The position numbers and the translations under genes are program-made. A DNA stretch of 64,000 bases, from the NCBI RefSeq assembly GCF_011745365.1, contig NW_024468911.1:3094759-3158758 (forward strand), in the 5' to 3' direction. This DNA comes from Cryphonectria parasitica EP155 (lineage: Eukaryota; Ascomycota; Sordariomycetes; Diaporthales; Cryphonectriaceae). Shown here in pieces: positions 55,038-64,000 of the stretch; position 1 is the first letter of the stretch; every line of letters begins with the position of its first letter. The notes under the pieces were generated by a model that did not search any database, was not told where the DNA came from, and saw only the letters and a list, made by a program, of their open reading frames with translations.

Positions 55038-57565
55038 TGTGTCAACGTGTATGTCGATAGGGAACAGACTGTTACTGCTTTGCCTTTGTGAGGTGATGGG
55101 ACTCGAACTCCTACATCATCATCATCATCGCCGTCATGGAGGAAGGGCAACCACTTGAAGGGGGCGTCTTGATTTGAATATATACATGTACATATATTTT
55201 CTAATAAATACTTGCTGCATCATGACGGAGTGCATAGCGAGATGAGAGGGCCAGGGCAGCAAAGATGCTGTGTGCTGCTCCTCCCACAATTTTGTCCTAA
55301 TGCAGGGCTCGAAGCGGGCGCATTCTGGATTGAGTAACTTCATTGATGAACGGGTGAGGGATGCTACAATTTTTGATTGGAGGCAAAACAAGCTCCAGGA
55401 AACCCCAGGCCCGTGAGTACTTTGGAGAGAGACAGAGAGAGAAATAGAATTCGCTTAATCCTCCCCCCTCCCCCGGCAAACACAGGGGGTCTTGTCTTGT
55501 TCCCCAGATTACGGCGCCGTCCCAGGTATGCGCATGCGGGGGAAGGGAGGCAGGGAGGGTCACTTGCTTTCTGGACCGTTTCGGTGCAGTCCTGGCCGAA
55601 CTCTGGACCTCACCCAAGCAGTCCAAGGTAATTATTATGCAGGTGCTAGCAAGCTACTGTACCATAGTACATCGTTGGCGTTGGCAATTGTCGATCCCAA
55701 TGGCTCCTCGTGCATGACCTATCTGATTCATCCAGAGGTTGCGTGTCTATACTATGGTAACAAAAGAGGTCGACAGATGTTCGTCCCTTCACACGTATAC
55801 ATGAGGATTGAAGAAATGAGGGAAAATCTATACTTGCCTCAGGTCATATGATGACTCCCCTCTTCTTTTCGTGTGCCCACACGAACTGATGCGCTCCATA
55901 TTGAGTGTCAACGTATTGGATCTCGTATCTCGAGCTGTGCCCACCTCGCATCTGAGATATCAGATCTCATATTTGTTGTGCGAAGGTCCGTTGATGTTGA
56001 TAATTGAGCAGAGCTGCAGTGAAAAATCGGTTATTTATATGAACAACTCCGCAGCGGGCTCTGTAGTCGCAACGACACCGGCTGAATCGTCGTATGTATA
56101 CAAGAATTGGCGTAGGAAAGGGACAGTCTCTATTAGTTGCTTTTTTCCATTTGTTGATTCGTTATTTATTGACTCATTCATGCTTGTCTTCTCGTTCTGT
56201 TTGTTTCCCCCCACTTGCCTTTCCCGTGGCCAAGTGTCAGAAAGAATGGAAGGACCGTTGACAAGAATGAAAGGGAGGAGCACCTCTACTGGGAGCACGA
56301 CCTTGAGAAGGCAGCTGTAGCCTAGGGCTTCCTTCTTCTTTCTCTTCTTCTTCTTTCTCTTCTTCTTCTTTCTCTTCTTCTCCTCCTCCTCCTCCTCCTC
56401 CTTCCTGTAATCATCCGACGACGCATGTTCTCCCGATGCAGGCCACTTCATCTTTTCCGACACTATTTCCCTTAACCGCCTTGATACAGGATATTTGTAC
56501 TCGTCATCAGGTCTCATCGTCGCCAGAGCTGATAACTCTGCGCATGAAGAGTCCGCACATCAATCAATGAGGTGACATTCCACCACAATTCCTGTCTCAG
56601 TCCACCATCCCACTCTCGCAGCCTCGCCGTCATGGCTGTCTCGGGAGACCTTGGCTGTGATTAGTAGACCCTAACCCTCCATACCCTCAGCAGCCTCTCC
56701 CGCCTTGTCTGATGTGAGCCGTTGGCTTAAGGTCCGGACCATCCCGCAACCCCCGATGCCCTCCTACTTTCTATGAGAGGGAGTCCCTCTGTCTCTTTGA
56801 CCACGACGACGCAGAGTCGATCCCAAGGCCCAGTAACACATCAGAGGTCGATCCATGCCTCTCATCTCAACGAAAGCAGCGTTATCCGTGCTCACAGGAG
56901 GTCGGGTCGTCTTCTTGGTCTAGGCCTCATGGTCAGGTGGTCGGTCAGAATCCGCTGCGCAAAACGTCGCCCATCATCGTCCGTGCCACATAGGACCTAA
57001 AAGTACAAACCTGTCTGAACGGACCAGACACTACTGAGCACATATGCCGCACGCTACTTGTCTAGTCCAACGTCGCCGAGGCTCACCTGGATCATCATCA
57101 TTTCAGAGTGAAGGCCTTATCCGACCGGATCTGGTCAACCTGAAGCGTGCTCGCATCGGCCACGCCAAGCTTGCGCGAACCATCTTGGATGGGTGGGGGG
57201 AAATAGGTCACTCCGAGCCTTTCAGAGATCGACAAGTCTTCTCTTACATTCTTATACAGCCAAGACGAGGGTCCTCTCCTCCTTTGTGTGTTTGTGATTG
57301 TATGTGTTTGTGTGCGCGTGCGGGTCTCTGCATTTTTATGTTTCCTTTTTCTGACACTCGGGCGCACGTCTCTCTTATTGCTTGCTCGCAGGGTATCACC
57401 AAGAGGAATAACTCCGCGGACTCGTGTCCGCTCCCCAACACACTGTCTTGGACTTCTCCGCGGCGCTGAGGGTCATCTCTTCTTGATTCTATTGGCTCAT
57501 CTCAGCCGATCAGCTGTGCCCCCAAACGAACAGACCCATCTCACTGCTTGAGGCCCTGGGCCAAT
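55038..57565. other. 2.5-kb divergent intergenic region (GH28 / Zn2Cys6 regulator)
   Basis: I see no gene. It includes a CAT repeat (55114-55129), a long CTT/CTC tract, and the leader of the transcription factor gene. A lysine-rich minus frame (56035-56517) only mirrors the CTT repeat. Confidence 0.55.
56329..56405. repeat. (CTT)n/(CTC)n pyrimidine microsatellite
   Basis: About 77 bases of almost pure pyrimidine, CTT-based then CTC-based, in the intergenic region upstream of the transcription factor gene. Confidence 0.95.
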
Positions 57566-60406
57566 ATGGAACCCTCCTCGGGTCCTCGGCCTACCCTGCA
57601 GCCGCCTCAAGGCGCTGGCGATTCCTCCTTGGTTGGTCCTCTGCAAGCACAGCAGCGCGTGACAAAGAAGAAATCGAGATCTCGAGCCGATCCTACAAAT
57701 CAGAAACGACGGTGCGTCAGTACGGCATGTATTGCCTGTAGGAAGAGGAAGTCCAAGTGTGACGGGGCCCTGCCGAGCTGTGCGGCGTGTAGATCCGTCT
57801 ACAATACCGATTGTATCTACGATCCAAACTCAGACCACCGTCGCAAGGGGGTCTATCGTGAGAGAGTCGACAGCACCAGGGCCAAAAATTCAACACTGCA
57901 GGTTCTCATCGAGGCCATTCTCAACGCGAACGAGGACGATGTCCCCGAGATCGTACGGAGGATACGCACCTGTGATAGTCTCGACGCCGTCGCCGATGCC
58001 ATCTCGAAGGAGGATTGGACCGCCAGTCATGAAAGTGGAGGAGGGGGTGGTGGTGGTGGTGGTGGTGGAGGAGGAGACGATGCCGATAATGATCTCGCTG
58101 AGGTTCACCTCGCTGACGGACCCATGGATGGGGAAAGGGATCTAGCGAGCAAGATGGGAGAGCTGAGGATGAGGAACGGAGTGGTTCGGTACATCGGCGG
58201 CACCTCACATCTCATCTACCAGGGAGAAGAACACGAAGCAGCAGCGGAGTCGGACTCACCAGACCTCCAGCTGGATGAAGACCCCTTCACCAGCTGGTCA
58301 GAAGTCACCAAGGACAAGGACCTGGTGACACACCTCCTCAACATGTACTGGAGTTGGCACTATCCTTACTTCACAACCCTTTCGAAGAAGCTGTTCTGGC
58401 AGGATTTCCTCAAGGGCAGGCCAGCAAAGGCGCCGAGGATCTCTGTGTACTGCTCCTCCCCGCTGGTCAATGCCATGCTTGCGCTCGGCTGTCATTTCAC
58501 AGATGCATCGGGCGCGTGCGCGGTTTCTGGGGACAGTCGCACGAAGGGTGATCACTTCTTTGCCGAGGCCAAGAGGCTGGTCTTTGACAACGACGAGTAC
58601 ACGGTCCCCTCTCTCACTACGACCCAGGCGCTCGCCCTCATGTCTGTCCGCGAGGCAGGCTGCGGGCGGGAGGCAAGGGGTTGGGCCTACAGCGGCATGA
58701 GTTTCCGGATGGCCCAGGACGTCGGCCTGAACATGGAGCCTGAGGCCATCGCGGGGGAAACGAGACGCATGAGCGAGGACGAAGTAGACGCCAGGAAGAT
58801 CACGTTCTGGGGCTGCTTTCTCTTCGACAAGACCTGGTCCAACTACCTGGGCCGTCTACCCCAGCTACCCAAAAACTCTTACAACGTATCGAAATTTGAG
58901 GTATACCCAGATGAGGACGGTGAATCCTGGATCCCATACACGGACAGAGGCTTTGACGAGAAATCGAGGCAGCCTGCCCGCACCCGAGCTATCGGCCTCC
59001 AGCTCTCCAAGCTCTGCGAGATCAGCAGTGATCTGTTACTGTTCTTCTACCACCCGAAGCATATCGGCAGGTCGAATGGAAAGTCGGTCGAGCTCAAGAA
59101 GCTCAGCGAGCTGCACAGACAGCTCGAGGACTGGCGCAAGGGGCTCCCGAGGGAGTTCGAGCCCAGGGAAGGCCAGCTGCCGAATGCGATCCTCATGCAG
59201 TATGTCGCTCTACCTTGACCACTTCTTTTTACTTGTACTAACCCTGGCTCTCTCTCTCTCTCTCTCTCTTTTTTCCTCACTCACAGCATGTTCTATCACC
59301 TACAATATATCCATTTGTTTCGCCCGTTTCTCAAGTACAATCCTTCGGCGTCGCCACTACCGGCGCATGTGTCACCGCGACGTATCTGTACGGCGAATGC
59401 AGGGTTCATATCGAAGTTGATGAGGCTGTACAAGAAGCAGTACAATCTACGGCAGATCTGCAACATAGCTGTGTACATGCTGCACTCGGCCTGCACCATT
59501 CATCTCCTCAACTTGCCCGAGAAGAGCGCGAGGCGTGACATCACCCATGGCGTAAAACACCTCGAGGAGATGGCCGAGGACTGGCTCTGTTCCAGGCGAA
59601 CCCTGAGTATACTCAGTGTCCTGGCCAGGAAATGGAATTGCGAGCTCCCGGAGGAGGCAGCCGTGGTGCTGAAGCGGACGGACCAAAAGTACGGCCATCT
59701 AGTCATGGCGGATGTGCCCTCACCGATCACGTACAAGGTGTCGTCCTTCCCAGCCTCGCCACCATCAGCTCCTCAATCCCCAAACCAGCTACAACCACCA
59801 CAAGGCCACGAGGGGGCTGGTATTGCGGAGGCCATGCAGCAAGACATGGCAGCCGGCTTACTCCGAGAGCCAGCGACAACCATGTCGTCATCCGAGTTCC
59901 TACCGAGTCTAGGCTCGATACCTTCTCCTGTGACCGTCCAACCGCTGAGAATACCAAACACCACGGCGGCCGACCCGTCCACCACGACTATGTCTTTTGC
60001 TCCCAATGACAACAACCCCTCCTGGGCTATGCCCGGCTTCAGCCAACCCGGTCTACCACGCTATTTCCAGGCTTATGCACCAGTCCAGCAGTCCACTGGT
60101 AGCGGTGCCCCGTCGACGTCTTCGAGTTCTCACCAACGGTCCCCCGAAACCCCCTATACGGTGGACGCAAAGGACTGGTACCTCAAGGACGGTGTTAATT
60201 GGCAACAAAACTTTGAGAGCTGGGGCCTTGGTGCAAACTCCCTCGTTGCCGGCAGTGGGAATGATGCTGGACTCAGCGTCGGCGGCTTAACTGGAGGAGA
60301 TTTGTTCATGTTCAGAGGCCTGCAAGGCTCGGACCCGGACACGGGGGATGGCTGGGATTTTGACAGTTCCATGACGAACCTGGACATGATAGGCGGGCTG
60401 GAGTGA
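57566..60406 (+). CDS. Zn2Cys6 transcription factor, NirA/Nit-4-like
   Basis: Two exons, 57566-59199 and 59287-60406 (GTATGT donor, CTCACAG acceptor, codon CA|C), giving 917 aa. The binuclear zinc cluster has Cys55, 58, 65, 72, 75 and 83 (CIACRKRKSKC, then C-x2-C), flanked by basic residues. The following linker, IYDPNSDHRRKGVYRERVD and RIRTCDSLDAVADAI, closely resembles that of the nitrate-pathway activators NirA and Nit-4. A run of about 14 glycines at 155-168 is encoded by a GGT/GGA repeat. The fungal transcription factor middle domain spans about 255-560 (HYPYFTTLSKKLFW; SVREAGCGREARGWAYSGM). The C terminus is Gln/Pro/Ser-rich with aromatic-acidic ends, like an activation domain. Members include nitrate regulators and many paralogues, so the target is uncertain. 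Confidence 0.88.
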
Positions 60407-60699
60407 TATTCGATGGCTGATAAAATTTTCTTTCACTACGGGGGCGGGCATTACATAGTGTTGAGTGTTTAAAATCTTGTGTTCAGATCAGCAGCGCTCG
60501 GTGTTGGTGTCTTTGTCTAATTTGCAGATATTTTGTTGCAAGTGCGATCAATATATTCGATGGGACCAAAGCTGTTTGATGTGGAACACGCACCTTGTTC
60601 ATTTCCTATGCAGAACAGGAAAAGCAAACGAAAGAGAAAAGAAGAAAAGAAGACGAAAAAACCAATACAGCACCACAGCTCCTACGCCATAAATAGCCG

Positions 60700-61668
60700 T
60701 CACTCGTCGCCCCCCTCACCTCTCTCTCTCTCCCCTCTTTCCTCTCCTCCTTCCAGCTCCGTCAACTCCCTTCTAAAGACCTCGGCCTCAGCCTCCATCT
60801 CCTCCAACGACCTCGCCACCCTCGCGCTGTCCTCAATCCTGTCAAACTGCCCGCCCGGCTCCGGCCGCCTGCTGAACCCCCCTTCCTTGTCCTCCGTGGC
60901 TGCCGTCTCCCGCGCCCGGTCCCGGTCCCACAGCGCCCCGCCCACGTTGCCCTCTTCCCCCGCCATTTTTTCGTAGATCTCGTCGCCCCCGCTGCTGCTG
61001 CCGGCGGCGGCGGGAAGGCGGGGTATGATGTGAACGTGGACGTGGGGCACGGTCTGGCCTGCCTCGGGACCGTCCTGGAGGGCAACGTTGAAGGATCCGC
61101 GGCTGATGTAGTCTTGTTGTTGTTGGTCAACGTCCTCTCCCTTGCCCTCATTTCTTTTTATTCTCGAGGACCCCGCTCCTCCTTCCCCTTCTCCTGCTCC
61201 TGCTGCATCGGCTCCAGATCCAGACGGAGAGGACTGGGGGCTTGCGGTGGCGGGGGGAACAAAGCAGTGCCGCGCCAGCATCCTCTGCACACGCTGGACG
61301 GTGGTGAAGAGGTCTGTGACCTCGGGGGTGGTGAGATCTGTGAGACGCTTGTGAGGGAGTTTAGGGCAGACCAGGACATGGCCTTTTTGGAGGGGTTTGA
61401 GGTTGACGAGGGCGAAGGAGTGGGGGGTTGTGAGGAAGACCTTGGTGGGGGGGGGGGGGGGAGAGAGCGAAATGTCAGTGTCAATTTTTAATTTCCAAAT
61501 CTGCTGCAGGAGGAGGAAGAGGAGGAGGAATGTTTTGTCTGTACTACTATAGGAAACTTGGGAGGGGAGGGAGGTTCTCTTGCTACTTCATCTACTCACC
61601 TGAGTAGTCACCTCAAAATTCCCAAACATGATCTTTTCCTTGTTCTGGCCTCCATGTTCTGTGCTCAT
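60700..61668 (-). CDS. HNT2: HIT-family dinucleoside triphosphate hydrolase (Fhit/Hnt2/Aph1 type)
   Basis: Two exons, 61668-61600 and 61440-60700 (GTGAGT donor, CCAAG acceptor, phase 0), giving 269 aa. The start MSTEHGGQNKEKIMFGNFEVTTQ joins VFLTTPHSFALVNLKPLQKGHVLVCPK, the first half of an Fhit domain. The histidine triad is HVHVHIIP with His156, His158 and His160. Between the halves sits a Gly/Ala/Ser/Glu-rich insert of about 40 residues (about 92-132) that the human and yeast enzymes lack. After the triad a loop with KMAGEEGNVGGALWDRDR leads to a Glu/Arg-rich tail. Fhit-type enzymes split Ap3A into AMP and ADP. The intron ends in a 15-base C run just before the acceptor. Confidence 0.92.
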
Positions 61669-62468
61669 GATTCTGGTTCTGAAGACCTCCTTGATAGCAA
61701 GTGGTTTTGATATTCTCGTAGAGTGGTGCCTGAGAGTAAATTGGGATGCCAGAAGTTTCATGTTGGGAAGTATGGGCTGGCTGGAGAGTGTAGTTTTGGG
61801 TCAGTGAGTAAGGAAGTGAGTGGTGGCAGTGCGCTGTGGGTCTCTATAACAAGTGGGCGCTACAGCACAGTAGTAGAAAAAGGCAGTGCAAGCAAGGCCT
61901 CGAGCGTTCTACTGCAATGACAGGGTATATATGATTTGACCAGCCAAGACTTGATTTGACAAAATGTGCCACTGCTTGTGACTTTCTCTTGTTTTCCTCC
62001 TTTTCTTTAGTTCATTTTATTTTTCTTTCAAGTTTCAAGAAGGTACGACAGATTAAAGCAGTTTGGCTGTAAACCTTCAAGATTCATTTATCAAAGGCTT
62101 GTGCATGGCTGACAGGACGGAGGGCTGCTGCGGGGAGCGCTCATTGAGACCACCGTATATCCAACTATGCATATACACACATAGAAAATGTATAGATCAC
62201 TTCTTAACATCTGGAAATTGTTACATAGCTCATATCTGCAGTCATCGCTATTCATACAACAAACAACAAGTCCCTCTGGCTCTTGGGCCGACATCCGTGG
62301 TCACTGTCTATCTCTATCCTGAAATGAAAAAGCAAAATTCACATTCTGTACTTACAAATATCCTTAAAAAGATCATCATGTAGGTAATTTGTGGTATATA
62401 TGCAGAAAAAAAAAAAAGACAAAAGGACTCAATCGCATACAAGAAATTATTGGCAACATTTCCCATTG
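61669..62468. other. intergenic region
   Basis: About 800 bp between the HIT gene start and the 3' end of the MFS gene (both minus). I see no gene; one 106-aa plus-strand frame (62063-62383) has a non-ATG start and no domain. Confidence 0.6.
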
Positions 62469-64000
62469 TCAGATCTGGGGCACGACCTCGTCGTCGGACA
62501 GCGTGTCCGCGCGGTGATAGTTGGGCCGCACGGGCTCCTCTTCTGATCCCTCCTCCTCGGGCCTGTCGAGCTCCTTCACGAAGACTATCGGTAGCTAGGT
62601 CAGCCGAGATCTTGTTGAAGGGATAGTGGGGAAGTGAAAGAGAAAGAAAAAAGGAGAGGAGGGGGGGGGGGCTCACCATGTGGCCGCACCATGGTCGACA
62701 GAACAAGAATCACAAGAAATAGGCTGGTCAGTGCAACAAATACGGCCTGCGGGAACGTCTTCACCGTAGCCGCATATAGCCCGTTGAAGACGACGGGGGA
62801 GATGATCCTGGAGAGGGCGTGCAGCAGGCCAACGGCGCCTAATACGGCTCCAGTTCGCTCGGCAGGCATGTGCTTGGAAAGCATGCTCTGGATGGTAGCC
62901 GAGCCAAGGCCGCCAAAAGCAGTGACGACGCCGCTTAGTACAAAGAGGGCCTCTGTGCGCGCGAAGATGTATCCGGCCAAGCCAATAACGTCCGAAAAAA
63001 TAGCAAAGCGCAGGATCCACACATCGAGATCGTCGGCGCCGGCATTGCTCTCGACAATGGGGCCCGAAACGCGGCGGCGGTTGGCGGCGGGGCGGGTGCG
63101 GAAGAGGTAGTTGACGACGGGAAAGATGGCGAGAAGGACGAAGACGCGCACCATGGAGACGAGGGAGATGAAGCGCGAGGTCTCGAAATTGCCCCAGCCA
63201 AAGATGTACTCGCTGTACAGCAGCGTCACCTGGCCCGAGCTCATGGCCGCGCCGAGAATCACCATGTCCGTAAGGGCCAGGAGCACTAGGTTCCGGCGCA
63301 CGCGGGCGTTCTCCGGGCCCCTGGGCGCAAGCACCTTGAGCGGCTCGAAGGGGTTGGCCGACCGGATGGAGGCGATGAGGTTGGCATACTTGGGGGTAGC
63401 AAATATGGACCAGAACCAACGGCTGCCCGCGGAGGCGGCGGGGGCGGCGTCGTCATTGTTATTATTGTTATCAGTGGTGGCAAGGTAGGCGGAAGCCCAC
63501 TCGCGGGTGCGCCTGTCGCGCTTCTCTACATCGGCGGCGTGCCTCTCGCGGGCAAGCAGCTGGCGGCGCCGGGAGACGGACTCGGGGATGACAAAGCTGA
63601 CACACAAGATGAAGAAGATGTGGCAGCCCAGGGTAACGTAGAAGACAGACAAGAGGGAGCCGGTCCACTTGACAAAATAACCGGCGATCAGGGGGCCAAA
63701 GGCCAGGCCGCTGAACAGGCACGAGTGCAGGTAGCCGATGGCGACGCCGCGCTTGGAGGGAGGCGTGCAGTCGCTAGTGTACGAGTGGCTGAGCACAGAG
63801 CCGGCGGTAAAGGAACCAGCGAGGCCGTCGAAGGCAAAGCCTAGGAGCAGCCACCTGTAGTGGATGACGTCGGGGAACCTGGCGGCGCAGATGGTGACAA
63901 TCTCGGCCATGACACCGCCGAAGGAGGCGAGGGCTAGCAGCTTCTTGCGGCCATAACGGTCGGAGAGGGAGCCGATCTTGGGCGCCGTGTAGGCGCTGAG
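62469..64000 (-). CDS. MFS transporter, 5' part cut by the window edge
   Basis: The visible exons are at least 64000-62677 and 62584-62469 (GTGAGC donor, GATAG acceptor, codon G|TC restores RPHVFVKELD). The 5' end lies beyond base 64000. The first visible residues contain GSLSDRYGRKK, the loop 2-3 signature of the major facilitator superfamily, so only the N-terminal helix or two is missing. About ten further hydrophobic segments follow, with a large cytoplasmic loop between helices 6 and 7 containing an Asn/Asp tract encoded by an AAT-type repeat. The C-terminal tail is acidic and Ser-rich. The layout fits the 12-helix TetA/DHA1-like transporters of fungi (proton-coupled antiporters). The substrate cannot be read from sequence. 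Confidence 0.88.

Noticed and set aside
55085..55135. GACTCGAAC word resembling a tRNA B box
   Set aside because: No matching T stem, anticodon arm or acceptor stem can be folded around it.
56035..56517. Lys/Glu-rich minus frame
   Set aside because: Produced by the CTT/CTC microsatellite; no other coding evidence.
1..64000. CRISPR arrays, transposons, biosynthetic cluster or prokaryote-like island
   Set aside because: No regularly spaced repeats, transposase or reverse transcriptase motifs, PKS/NRPS/terpene genes or bacterial-type operons are visible.

Overview
This window is nuclear DNA of a filamentous ascomycete (Pezizomycotina, most likely a Sordariomycete). Nearly all genes are interrupted by short introns (about 49-125 bp) with GTNNGT-type donors and CTAAC/CTGAC-like branch points. 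The gene set includes an AspB/Cdc3 septin, a NirA/Nit-4-like Zn2Cys6 regulator, a GH71 alpha-1,3-glucanase, a GH28 enzyme, nuclear-encoded mitochondrial proteins and GPI-anchored wall proteins. I support 23 protein-coding genes, of which the last runs off the right edge, and one intron-containing tRNA-Arg gene. I resolved exon boundaries by hand from splice signals, reading phase and family motifs.

Layout. 1-5 kb: a secreted GH71 glucanase, then a small secreted Cys-rich protein resembling a CVNH lectin. 5-9.7 kb: a HAD phosphatase, a ribosomal-L1-domain ribosome-biogenesis protein and a secreted M28 aminopeptidase (minus strand). 11.3-15.1 kb: a cupin protein and a membrane protein with a C-terminal SH3 domain (minus). 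15.1-18.9 kb: a long gene-free, simple-repeat-rich stretch. 18.9-23.6 kb: NAF1 and ALG9, divergently transcribed. 24.6-30.5 kb: a GPI-anchored CBM19-like protein, a tail-anchored F-box protein (minus), exonuclease V and a papain-fold (LRAT/PPPDE-like) protein. 31.3-35.2 kb: an unknown coiled-coil protein, an alpha/beta hydrolase and an unknown membrane protein (minus). 35.4 kb: tRNA-Arg(CCG). 36.7-42.5 kb: a mitochondrial neighbourhood, with a tiny complex-I-type inner-membrane protein built from microexons, mL44 facing it across a 462-bp divergent promoter, and a mitochondrially targeted cPLA2-like phospholipase (minus). 45.3-52.6 kb: the septin, mitochondrial uS4m/Nam9 (minus) and La protein. 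53.2-55.0 kb: a six-exon GH28 enzyme (minus). 57.5-64 kb: the Zn2Cys6 regulator, an Fhit-type HIT hydrolase (minus) and a truncated MFS transporter (minus).

The genes are mostly housekeeping (RNA biogenesis, N-glycosylation, mitochondrial translation, septins) interspersed with secreted enzymes. I see no biosynthetic cluster, transposon, CRISPR array or defence island. The features most worth a second look are the CVNH-like mini-gene hidden behind an intron, the complex-I-type gene whose first exon is only its initiator codon and whose second is 20 nt, a probable GC-AG intron in ALG9, the abundance of 9-15 nt G/C homopolymers (several beside splice sites), and a tail-anchored F-box protein.
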